The notes below the pieces were generated by a model. It was not told the DNA's origin. It saw only the letters and a list, made by a program, of their open reading frames with translations, and made no database searches. A DNA stretch of 64,000 bases from Duganella sp. Root336D2 (GTDB lineage: Bacteria > Pseudomonadota > Gammaproteobacteria > Burkholderiales > Burkholderiaceae_D). Made by a program: the position numbers and the translations under genes. This document shows, one piece after another, positions 17,505-24,968 of this stretch. Numbering within the stretch: position 1 is the stretch's first letter; every line of letters starts with the position of its first letter. Location of the stretch: the NCBI RefSeq assembly GCF_001425005.1, contig NZ_LMDB01000037.1, forward strand, positions 191,269 through 255,268, in the 5' to 3' direction.

Positions 17505-18119
17505 ATGGACGACATCGAGCAGATCACCCGCCGCACGCTGGAGCATTACGAGCGCAATGCGCAAGCCTTCCTGGAAGGCACGCGCGACCACGACGTAAGC
17601 CAGAACATCGCGGCGCTGCTCGATGCGATTGAAGGAACACCTCCGTTCCGCATTCTTGATTTGGGCTGCGGCCCCGGCCGCGACCTGCGCACCTTCAAGT
17701 CACTTGGGCATGAGCCGGTCGGCCTCGACGGCTCGGCTCACTTCGTGGAGATGGCGCAGCGCTGGAGCGGCTGCACCGTACTGCACCAGGATTTTGTCGC
17801 GTTGGACTTGCCGGCTGAATCGTTCGACGGCATCTTCGCCAATGCATCCCTGTTCCACGTTCCCAGTGCCGTATTACCCGCTGTAATCGCGCACCTGCTT
17901 GCAGCGTTAAAGCCGCGCGGCGTGCTGTTCAGCTCCAACCCGCGTGGCCACAATGAAGAAGGCTGGAACGGCCCACGCTACGGTTGTTACTACGATTTTG
18001 AGACCTGGTCGGAAGTGCTCACCACGGCAGGCTTCGAACCAGTCAACCACTATTACCGCCCGGCAGGCTTGCCGCGGGACCAGCAACCATGGCTGGCTTC
18101 AGTCTGGCGTAAAGGTTAG
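17505..18119 (+). CDS. Class I SAM-dependent methyltransferase
   Basis: The 204-residue protein has motif I ILDLGCGPGRDL (about residues 45-56), an acidic residue ending strand 2 (VGLDGS), and the post-motif segment FDGIFANASLFHVP, all standard for class I methyltransferases. The substrate is unknown. It starts 9 bp after the M13 peptidase stop and has no obvious terminator of its own before the CsbD gene. Confidence 0.85.
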   Translation: MDDIEQITRRTLEHYERNAQAFLEGTRDHDVSQNIAALLDAIEGTPPFRILDLGCGPGRDLRTFKSLGHEPVGLDGSAHFVEMAQRWSGCTVLHQDFVALDLPAESFDGIFANASLFHVPSAVLPAVIAHLLAALKPRGVLFSSNPRGHNEEGWNGPRYGCYYDFETWSEVLTTAGFEPVNHYYRPAGLPRDQQPWLASVWRKG

Positions 18120-18199
18120 TTCTGTTAGCTTGCGTACAGTGGCTCTCGATGCCTGTTCGTATGATTTGCTCGTCGCACTTTTTTAATGAGGAGTGGATC

Positions 18200-18406
18200 A
18201 TGAACAAGGACCAAGTGAAGGGCAAGGCTAAGGAAATCGGCGGTAAGATCCAGGAGGAAGCCGGTGAACTGGTGGGCAGCTCGAAGCAGCAGGTGAAGGG
18301 TGTCGCCAACCAGGTCGAAGGCAAGCTGCAGAAACAGCGCGGCGACCTGCGTGAAGCGATCGACGACGCCACTGACGAGCTGATCGACCGAGGCAATCGC
18401 CAGTAA
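18200..18406 (+). CDS. CsbD-family stress protein
   Basis: The 68-residue product begins MNKDQVKGKAKEIGGKIQE, the CsbD signature, and is a charged helical protein. CsbD proteins are general-stress proteins of unknown mechanism. The start at 18200 is chosen because GAGGAG lies 8 bp upstream; a longer frame adds a non-family leader. Its own terminator follows. Confidence 0.92.
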   Translation: MNKDQVKGKAKEIGGKIQEEAGELVGSSKQQVKGVANQVEGKLQKQRGDLREAIDDATDELIDRGNRQ

Positions 18407-18414
18407 TAGCTGCC

Positions 18415-18457
18415 AAGGGCCAGGATGCACGAGGTGCACGCTGGCCCTTTTCTTTTT
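18415..18457 (+). terminator. Terminator of the CsbD gene
   Basis: AAGGGCCAG (18415-18423) pairs with CTGGCCCTT (18441-18449), with an inner GCAC/GTGC pairing, followed by TTTTCTTTTTT. Confidence 0.88.
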
Positions 18458-18471
18458 TGCTGATAGGTCAG

Positions 18472-19158
18472 TCAGCTGCCGATGGTGACATACGACTCTA
18501 CCCCGACATGCTCATCGAAGGCCGCTCTTTCCGCATCGCTCATTTTGGAGCGCGCATATCGCAAGGAATATCCGCCGTGGAGCTTGCCCTCATCATTGAT
18601 CATCCAATCTTTGACTTCGCTATCTGGCACTTCAATTTGGTCCCCCACAAGGTATTCTTTGAACCCTGAAGGCAATTCAAAAATCTCGCCGACAAATCCG
18701 ACGCTATCGTGAGAGACAACAGACAGCCATATATAGGCGCGGTAGTCGGGCTCCGAAAGCAACGTTTTCACCAGAGGGAATTTCTGCTGTGAGGCGTCGA
18801 CGAGCAAATGTCGAAATTCTCCCAACGTATCTTGTGCAGCGACGATCGTCGCTTGAAATTCCTCATTATCCTTGCTGACGAATGAGAATCGTGCCCCGGG
18901 GTCCAAATCGGGCTTTCTGCCTAATTTGCGCCTCAGCATCTGCCAATCGTACCAACAATTTTCCGGATCAAGATCCGCATACCCGCGACTTTCCGCCATC
19001 GATTCGAAATGCTCTTTGGAGACCATCATGACGGAGGCCTTATCCCTGAGGGCGAGTACCTCATCCTCATCGAGCGGACTACCCTTCTCGTCTTCCATAT
19101 TCACCAACAGCACGCCAAGTGCTGGGATAAATAGAGGAACCAGTTCTTCGTTGCTCAT
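18472..19158 (-). CDS. DUF2314-domain protein
   Basis: The 228-residue cytoplasmic protein ends in a segment typical of DUF2314 (GDQIEVPDSEVKDWMI, then GKLHGGYSLRYARS). The N-terminal half is acidic and not recognised. ATG at 19158 has AGGA upstream and is preferred; the longer frame starts with TTG. The base composition is lower in GC than its neighbours (many ATC, GAA and AAA codons), hinting at a different origin. DUF2314 proteins sometimes occur near toxins as possible immunity proteins, but none is seen here. Confidence 0.72.
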   Translation of the reverse strand: MSNEELVPLFIPALGVLLVNMEDEKGSPLDEDEVLALRDKASVMMVSKEHFESMAESRGYADLDPENCWYDWQMLRRKLGRKPDLDPGARFSFVSKDNEEFQATIVAAQDTLGEFRHLLVDASQQKFPLVKTLLSEPDYRAYIWLSVVSHDSVGFVGEIFELPSGFKEYLVGDQIEVPDSEVKDWMINDEGKLHGGYSLRYARSKMSDAERAAFDEHVGVESYVTIGS

Positions 19159-19236
19159 ATTGTTCAGTCCTAATACCCGTCTTGATTGCTGGATGGGCAA
19201 TTGTAGATGAACTTGTTCATCAAGATGAGCCAAGGC

Positions 19237-19899
19237 TTATTCCTCTCCGGTAGGTACGCCCAGCGGGAACATGTGCCGGTATGGCTTCGCTTCCGCCCAG
19301 CAGCGGACAAATGAAGGGCGTTCGCGCAGGCGGCGCAGGTAGGCCATGACGTGTTCGTGTTTTTCGGGAATCGGGTGCGACCAGTGGGCGTACAGCAGGA
19401 ATGGGGCGGCGCCGCAGTCGGCCATGCTGAACTCTTCTCCGGCAGCCCAGGTGCGGCTTGCCATGATTTTGTCCAGCCAGGCGTAGGCGCTATCGAGCTT
19501 GCGGCGTGCTTCGGCCACGCCATGCGGGTCGCGTGCACCCTCGGGGCGCAGCACGTCGGCGACCAGCTTTTGCTGCGGTGTGGCGATGTGGTTGTCGAAG
19601 AAGCGGTCCATCATGCGTACTTCCAGCGCGCCTTTGGGATCGGCGGGCAGCAGCTTGACCGGTCCCGGATAGTAAAGCGCCAGGTGCTCGATGACGATGC
19701 TGGCCTCGACCACCATGCGCTCGCCGTCCAGCAGGATGGGGAACTTCTGGATTGGCCAGATTTGGGCGAACTGCTGGCAGTTGCTGGCGTGGTCGGGTGA
19801 CAGCATGCGGTACTCGAACGGCGTGCCGTTTTCATAGAGCGCAATCAGTGCTTTCATCGAATAGGAAGAGAGGGGATGGTAGAACAGCTGCAGGGACAT
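19237..19899 (-). CDS. Glutathione S-transferase
   Basis: The 220-residue protein has the thioredoxin-like N-domain (LQLFYHPLSSYSMKALIALYENGTPFEYRML) with a serine at the usual catalytic position and the cis-proline block KFPILLDGERMVVEASIVIEHL, split by the helical C-domain. It would conjugate or reduce with glutathione in the cytoplasm; substrate unknown. ATG at 19899 follows GGAGG. The DUF2314 gene starts 78 bp downstream on the same strand. Confidence 0.9.
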   Translation of the reverse strand: MSLQLFYHPLSSYSMKALIALYENGTPFEYRMLSPDHASNCQQFAQIWPIQKFPILLDGERMVVEASIVIEHLALYYPGPVKLLPADPKGALEVRMMDRFFDNHIATPQQKLVADVLRPEGARDPHGVAEARRKLDSAYAWLDKIMASRTWAAGEEFSMADCGAAPFLLYAHWSHPIPEKHEHVMAYLRRLRERPSFVRCWAEAKPYRHMFPLGVPTGEE

Positions 19900-19971
19900 G
19901 ATGCCTCCGTCGGTAGTGGGTGATCGTATCACTACGACGGATGAGGCATTCCTAATTCGACAGTGCTCCGC

Positions 19972-20100
19972 TTATTTCATGTAGGAGATTAATAGGATCT
20001 CCAGGACGAAGCACACCATCAATATGCCAACCATCCAGTTTGCAATGATCCTGGATGCGCGATCTTCATCACTCAAGGATCTTGATAGCCATTGTTTCAT
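19972..20100 (-). CDS. Small single-pass membrane protein, 42 residues
   Basis: An ATG at 20100 follows a perfect AGGAGG with good spacing. The short product has a charged N-terminus (MKQWLSRSLSDEDRASR) and one hydrophobic helix (about residues 22-40, from WMVGILMVCFVLE on). Such an ideal ribosome-binding site over a clean membrane helix argues for a real gene although it is short. It lies alone between the GST gene and the S9 peptidase. No family was recognised. Confidence 0.65.
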   Translation of the reverse strand: MKQWLSRSLSDEDRASRIIANWMVGILMVCFVLEILLISYMK

Positions 20101-20254
20101 TGGTGACCTCCTGATATGGACTGAGTTTGACATGCCCTGGCTTAATTGCAAGCAAGCTCAAGCGAAAGGTGGACTTTGTAAAGTACGAACGCGGCAACAA
20201 CGACTGCAATGATGGAAGTGCATAAGTTGGGATAATGCCGCGTCCACGGCAAAG

Positions 20255-20284
20255 AAAAAGCCCGCCGGCTTGCGCGGGCGGGCT
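20255..20284 (-). terminator. Terminator of the S9 peptidase gene
   Basis: AGCCCGCC (20259-20266) pairs with GGCGGGCT (20277-20284). On the minus strand it is followed by T-rich sequence (complement of AAAGAAAAA). It lies 27 bp past the peptidase stop. Between here and the small membrane protein (20101-20254) I see nothing else. Confidence 0.78.
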
Positions 20285-20310
20285 GGCAGGCGAGGGCGCT
20301 TGCCCGGGCC

Positions 20311-22527
20311 TTAATTCGATTCCGGTTTCAGGTGCTTGCGGAAGAAGGCGTCGATGTAGGTTTGCACGTGGCGCTTGGCGAGGCGGTTCGACACGCCGTG
20401 CTTGGCGCCCGGGTAGGTCATCAGCTCGAACTGCACGCCGCGGTTCACCAGCGCGTCGATCATCTTGGTGGTATTGGTGAACAGGACGTTATCGTCCGCC
20501 ATGCCGTGAATCAGCAGCAGCTTCGACTTCAGGCCATCGACGTGGTAGAACACGTTCGATTGCTTGTAGCCTTCCACGTTGTCGCTTGGACGATCCATGA
20601 ACTGCTCGGTGTAGTGCGTGTCGTACAGGCCCCAGTCGGTCACCGGCGCGCCGGACACGCCAGCGGCGATCTTGTCCGAACCTTGCGACAGCAGGCGCAG
20701 GGTCATGAAGCCGCCGTAGCTCCAGCCGTACACGCCAATGCGCTTGGCGTCCACGAACGACTGCTGGCCCAGCCAGTCGATACCGGTCAGCTGGTCTTCC
20801 ACTTCCACCTTGCCCAGGTTGCGGTAGATGGCGTCGGTGAACACCCGTTCGCGGCGCGAGGAGCCGCGGTTATCCAGGCGGAAGACCACATAGCCTTGCT
20901 GCGCCATGTACTGGTCGAACTGCGCGCCATCCCACTTGCGGGTCACGTGCTGCGAGTGCGGACCGCCATAGGTGGACAGGTAGACCGGATACTTCTTGCC
21001 GGCGTCGAACTTGTACGGCTTGATCATCGAGTAGTACAGGGTCTGGCCATCCTTCGCCTTCATATTGCCGAATTCGACCGGCAACTGGTCCGGCTTGTAC
21101 TTGAAGTAGGGATGCGACTCGTTGACTTCATTCTTTTCCAGCCAGCTCACGAGCGCGCCGTCCGGGCGGCGGATCCCCACTTGCGGCGGGGTTGCCGGGT
21201 CGGACCAGGTATCCACGAACACTTCACCGTGCTTGGAGAAGGACGCATCGTGCCAGCCGTCCGCCTGGGTGATGCGCTTTGGCTTGTCGGCAGTGGAACC
21301 ATCCAGCTTCAGCTCGTAGACCTGCTTGTCGTAAGCCGCATCCTTGTTGGAGGAGACGAAGACCTTGCCGGCCTTCTCGTCGACAGCCAGCACGTCGTCG
21401 AAGCCCCACTCGCCTTTGGAGATGGCGTGTTTCAGCTTGCCGTCCATGCCGTAGAAGTACAGGTGGTTGCGGCCAGTGCGCTCGGACGACCAGATGAAGC
21501 CCTTGCCGCTTTCGAGGAAGCGCAGGTCGTCATTGATGGTGGTCCAGGTCTGCGCGGTTTCCGCCAGTACCGGGCGCTGCGCCAAGGTGGCCGCGTCGAC
21601 CGCAATCAGCTCCAGCGTCTTCTGGTCGCGCGACTGGCGCTGGAAGAACAGCGACTTGGAATCCTTGCTCCAGTCGGCACGCACCAGGTAGATATCCTTG
21701 TTGGCGCCCAGGTCCACCTCGCGGATCTCGCCGCCGGCAGGCGAGACGATCTTCAGGCCCACGATGGCGTTCTTGTCGCCGGCGGCTGGATAACGCTGCT
21801 CCACCACATCGGTGCGGTCGGCATAGATCTCGAAGCGGCGTGCCACCGGCACCTGCGCTTCATCGTACCAGCGGAAGGCGATCGCGGAATCGTCCGGCGC
21901 CCAGTAGTAGCCGGTGAATTGGTGCATCTCTTCCTGTGCCACGAACTCGGCCTCGCCGTTATGCACGGTGCCCTTGCCGTCGGTGGTCAGCTGGCGTTCC
22001 TTGCCGGTCGCCAGGTCGATCACGAACAGGTTCTGGTCGCGCACGAAGGAAACGTATTTGCCCTTGGGCGAAATCTTCGGATCGATCACGCTGCCCGATG
22101 CCACCAGGCGCGCGCTGTCAGGCTTGGACAGGTCCACCAGGTACAGGTTGCCGGCCAGCGGCACCAGCAGTTGTTTGCCATCCGGCGACCAGTTGTAGGA
22201 AATGATGCCTTTCAGCGCCGCGGTGCGGGCGCGTTCGCGCAGCGCTTTTTCAGCGTCGGACAGGTTCTCGACCGGGACCAGGGCCTTGGAGTCGACCAGA
22301 CGGCGCGTGGTCTTGTCCTTCATATTGTATTCCCACAGGTCCATCTGGTACTGGTCGTCCGCGCGGGCGCGCAGGAAGGTGACGCGGGCGCCGTCCGGCG
22401 AGACTTTGAGGGCACGCACGCCGGGGCCGGATAAGGCCGGATCGGCGTACAGGCGATCCAGCGTCAGGCGTTCGGCGGAAGCAGTACCGGCGGCCAGCAG
22501 GGCTGCCAGGGTGAGGATAAGGCGCAT
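20311..22527 (-). CDS. S9-family peptidase (dipeptidyl peptidase IV type)
   Basis: The 738-residue protein has a signal peptide (MRLILTLAALLAAGTASA), an eight-bladed propeller region (about 40-490, with QEEMHQFTGYYWAPDDS) and an alpha/beta hydrolase domain. The catalytic serine is S603 in GWSYGG, the aspartate lies in HGMADDNVLF, and the histidine in GAKHGV. The double-Glu-like EE in the propeller fits a DPP-IV type exopeptidase removing N-terminal dipeptides in the periplasm. It is followed by its own terminator and preceded by the MATE gene 80 bp upstream on the same strand. Confidence 0.93.
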   Translation of the reverse strand: MRLILTLAALLAAGTASAERLTLDRLYADPALSGPGVRALKVSPDGARVTFLRARADDQYQMDLWEYNMKDKTTRRLVDSKALVPVENLSDAEKALRERARTAALKGIISYNWSPDGKQLLVPLAGNLYLVDLSKPDSARLVASGSVIDPKISPKGKYVSFVRDQNLFVIDLATGKERQLTTDGKGTVHNGEAEFVAQEEMHQFTGYYWAPDDSAIAFRWYDEAQVPVARRFEIYADRTDVVEQRYPAAGDKNAIVGLKIVSPAGGEIREVDLGANKDIYLVRADWSKDSKSLFFQRQSRDQKTLELIAVDAATLAQRPVLAETAQTWTTINDDLRFLESGKGFIWSSERTGRNHLYFYGMDGKLKHAISKGEWGFDDVLAVDEKAGKVFVSSNKDAAYDKQVYELKLDGSTADKPKRITQADGWHDASFSKHGEVFVDTWSDPATPPQVGIRRPDGALVSWLEKNEVNESHPYFKYKPDQLPVEFGNMKAKDGQTLYYSMIKPYKFDAGKKYPVYLSTYGGPHSQHVTRKWDGAQFDQYMAQQGYVVFRLDNRGSSRRERVFTDAIYRNLGKVEVEDQLTGIDWLGQQSFVDAKRIGVYGWSYGGFMTLRLLSQGSDKIAAGVSGAPVTDWGLYDTHYTEQFMDRPSDNVEGYKQSNVFYHVDGLKSKLLLIHGMADDNVLFTNTTKMIDALVNRGVQFELMTYPGAKHGVSNRLAKRHVQTYIDAFFRKHLKPESN

Positions 22528-22607
22528 TGTTTGTCCCGGAATGGTTTACTTACGAATCGCAAGACAATACCAGAACCCCCTCCCGCGGATATTCGGAATG
22601 CTAAGCC

Positions 22608-23975
22608 CTATGCCGTTTTTCCTTCGGCCACCCGGGAATTCGACAGTGTGCGCAAATAGGCTGTGAGCAAAATGGCAGCAATCGTCAGGCCAAGTACCAG
22701 CCCGATCCAGAAGCCGGCCGCCGCCATTTCTTTCCCCAATCCCAGCAGGCAGCCGACCGGCAGCGCAAAGACCCAGAAGGCCAATAGCTGGATCAGCATC
22801 GGCCCGCGCGTCACCTTGTAGCCGCGAATCGCGCAAGCCGCCGCCACTTGGGTTGCGTCGGACAGCTGGAACAGCGCGGCAAACAGCAGCAGGGTGACGC
22901 AAGTCTGCTGCACGGCGGCATCGCTGGTGTAAGCGGCCGCGATCTCATTGCGGAACAGGGCAATGAAGGCTGCCGACACCACCGCAAACGCCAGCGACAT
23001 GCCGAGCCCGACCCACGACGCCGAACGGGCGCGGTGCGCATCGCCTTCGCCCAGCGCCTGGCCGACGCGCGTCACCATGCCGATGCCCAGGCTAAGCGGC
23101 ACCATGAATACCAGCGACGAAAAGTTCAGCGCAATCTGGTGCGCCGATTGTTCGATGACGCCGAAACGGGCCACCAGCAGGGCCACCGCACCGAACGCGC
23201 TGACCTCGGCGAAGTAGGTGACGCCGATCGGCAGGCCGAGCTTCAGCATGCTGCGGATTTCCGGCCAGTGCGGCCACTCCCAATGGGTGAAAGGGAAGGT
23301 GGCGCGATAGGCCGGCGAAATGCGCATCCACAGCAGCATGGCGCCTAGCATCAGCCACATGCAGATGCCGGTCGACACCGCGCAACCCACGCCGCCCATG
23401 GCCGGCAGGCCCCAATGGCCAAAGATCAGCAGCCAGTTGACGAAGACATTGAAGGCGAGCCCGAACAGGGCGATCACCATCACCGGCTTGGTCTGGTTGA
23501 TACTGGTGCTGTAGCCATACAGCGCACGGTAGCAGGCGAACGGCGGCAGGCCGATGCTGATGAAGTGCACAAACAGGGACGCGCGCTGGTTCACTTCCGG
23601 CGCCAATTGCAGGTGGTCGAACAGCAGGGTGCACAGGTTGGCCAGCACCATGGCGAGCAGGCCGACGCCCAAGCCTTTCCACAAGCCCTGGCGCACCAGG
23701 TGTGGAATGCGGTGGTAGCTGCCGGCGCCCACTTCATGCGCCACCAGCGTGTTCATTGCCATCATGGTGCCCATCACGGTTACCAGTACGATGGACCAGA
23801 TCGCGGCGCCGGTCGACACCGCAGCCAGCTCGGAAGCCCGGGTGTGGCCGGTCATCGCCACGTCCGCCACCGCCATGCCGACAGTGGCGAGCTGCCCAAT
23901 CAATACTGGCCAGGCCAATTTCCATAATGCTGTTGCTTCGTTGCGTAAATTGGCGGTCAAAATCGTGGTTGGCAT
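22608..23975 (-). CDS. MATE-family multidrug efflux transporter
   Basis: The 455-residue protein is hydrophobic throughout with about twelve membrane segments in two similar halves, and has the MATE blocks PVLIGQLATVGMAVADVAMTG (start) and GLPIGVTYFAEVSAFGAVAL (start of second half). MATE pumps expel cationic compounds with a Na+ or H+ gradient across the inner membrane. NorM-type length. A possible short leader upstream overlaps no other gene. Confidence 0.93.
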   Translation of the reverse strand: MPTTILTANLRNEATALWKLAWPVLIGQLATVGMAVADVAMTGHTRASELAAVSTGAAIWSIVLVTVMGTMMAMNTLVAHEVGAGSYHRIPHLVRQGLWKGLGVGLLAMVLANLCTLLFDHLQLAPEVNQRASLFVHFISIGLPPFACYRALYGYSTSINQTKPVMVIALFGLAFNVFVNWLLIFGHWGLPAMGGVGCAVSTGICMWLMLGAMLLWMRISPAYRATFPFTHWEWPHWPEIRSMLKLGLPIGVTYFAEVSAFGAVALLVARFGVIEQSAHQIALNFSSLVFMVPLSLGIGMVTRVGQALGEGDAHRARSASWVGLGMSLAFAVVSAAFIALFRNEIAAAYTSDAAVQQTCVTLLLFAALFQLSDATQVAAACAIRGYKVTRGPMLIQLLAFWVFALPVGCLLGLGKEMAAAGFWIGLVLGLTIAAILLTAYLRTLSNSRVAEGKTA

Positions 23976-24072
23976 GTGTTGCGCAGTAGGAATTTGTTAC
24001 AAGGTAGGGTAGTCTAACGGCCTTTGCGCCGCGTTAGAGCGCTTAGGATGCCTGAATACCGGAGATTTAGTA

Positions 24073-24768
24073 ATGAAGAATACCTTGACCGCCGCTTTCC
24101 TGCTGGCCACTTCCCTTCTTGGCCAGGCCGCTTCGGCTGGTGAAATGCAGCTCTTCTCGCGCGAAGACTTCCGCGGCCAGCGCGTGGTGATCGCCGACGG
24201 CGCCGCCAACGATTTCCGTGACTTCGATTTCAACGATCGCGCCTCGAGCCTGGTGGTACGTTCCGGGACTTGGGAGCTGTGCGAGCACGTGAATTTCCAG
24301 GGCCATTGCGCCGTGTTCGAGCGCGGCGAATATCCAAACCTGCGCCAGTTCAACAATAACTTCTCGTCCGCGCGCGAGATTGACCGCCGCCGCGACCGGG
24401 ACCACGGTGGAAGCGGGGGCTGGGGCCGTGCAATTCGCGGCGACCGCGACGACCGTTGGCAAGAAGAGCGCCGTGAAGAGCGTCGCGAAGAACGCCGTGA
24501 CTACCGCGAAGAGGCGCGCGGCCCGGCGGTGGAACTGTTCAATGACAACGGCTTCCGCGGCCGCGTCGTGCAGATCAACAATGACCTGAACACCATGCGC
24601 AACGTCAATTTCAATGACAACGCCAACTCGATGGTCGTCAACTACGGCACCTGGGAAGCCTGTGAGCATGCTGATTTCGGCGGCCAGTGCCGCGTGTTCG
24701 CGCCAGGCCGTTACCCGGACCTGAGGGACTTCAGCGACCGCATCTCGTCGATCCGCCGCGTCCGCTGA
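24073..24768 (+). CDS. Secreted two-domain beta/gamma-crystallin protein
   Basis: The 231-residue product has a signal peptide (residues 1-21, ending GQAASA) and two crystallin domains. The first (about 24-107) contains MQLFSREDFRGQ and ASSLVVRSGTWELCEH; the second (about 150-230) contains VELFNDNGFRGR and ANSMVVNYGTWEACEH. They are joined by an arginine/glutamate-rich linker (about 108-148) with the repeated unit EERREERREERR. Each domain has paired cysteines. Family members are exported, often bind calcium and act in the envelope or stress. Its own terminator follows. Confidence 0.88.
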   Translation: MKNTLTAAFLLATSLLGQAASAGEMQLFSREDFRGQRVVIADGAANDFRDFDFNDRASSLVVRSGTWELCEHVNFQGHCAVFERGEYPNLRQFNNNFSSAREIDRRRDRDHGGSGGWGRAIRGDRDDRWQEERREERREERRDYREEARGPAVELFNDNGFRGRVVQINNDLNTMRNVNFNDNANSMVVNYGTWEACEHADFGGQCRVFAPGRYPDLRDFSDRISSIRRVR

Positions 24769-24786
24769 TCGCCACATGCCCCCGAA

Positions 24787-24814
24787 AAAACGCGCTTCCC
24801 AGCGCGTTTTTTTT
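24787..24814 (+). terminator. Terminator of the crystallin gene
   Basis: AAAACGCGCT (24787-24796) and AGCGCGTTTT (24801-24810) pair around TCCC and run into eight T. It sits 19 bp after the stop codon. Confidence 0.85.
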
Positions 24815-24892
24815 CGTTGGTGCGGCGCGCGTATTTTGCGCAACACCAGATTTGAAGCGGCTTCCCGGCCTGTGTTAGCATTGCTTTCTAGT

Positions 24893-24932
24893 ACTAATAG
24901 TTGTGAGATAGAAATATTAATAGTGACTATTA
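24893..24932. promoter_or_regulatory. AT-rich repeated CTAATAGT sites upstream of the lipoprotein gene
   Basis: ACTAATAGT (24893-24901) is followed by the perfect palindrome TAATAG-TGA-CTATTA (24918-24932), giving three copies of the same half-site in 40 bp. The region is sharply AT-rich compared with its surroundings and ends 37 bp before the lipoprotein start, so it may be an operator. No regulator is assigned. Confidence 0.4.
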
Positions 24933-24968
24933 GACAAAAATAGACGATGCTAACAACCCGAGGGAAGA

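Noticed and set aside
20237-20250. Short GCCG...CGGC palindrome containing GTCCAC near the S9 terminator
   Set aside because: Only 14 bp, without the arms or core of the GTCCAC repeat family.
20332-22434. 700-codon open frame on the plus strand opposite the S9 peptidase
   Set aside because: It is a GC-rich antisense shadow: the minus-strand peptidase has a signal peptide, catalytic triad and family length, while this frame has His/Gln/Val-biased, motif-free sequence.
24460-24510. Tandem repeat in the crystallin gene as a mobile or satellite repeat
   Set aside because: It is coding sequence for the EERR linker with synonymous variation, not a mobile element.
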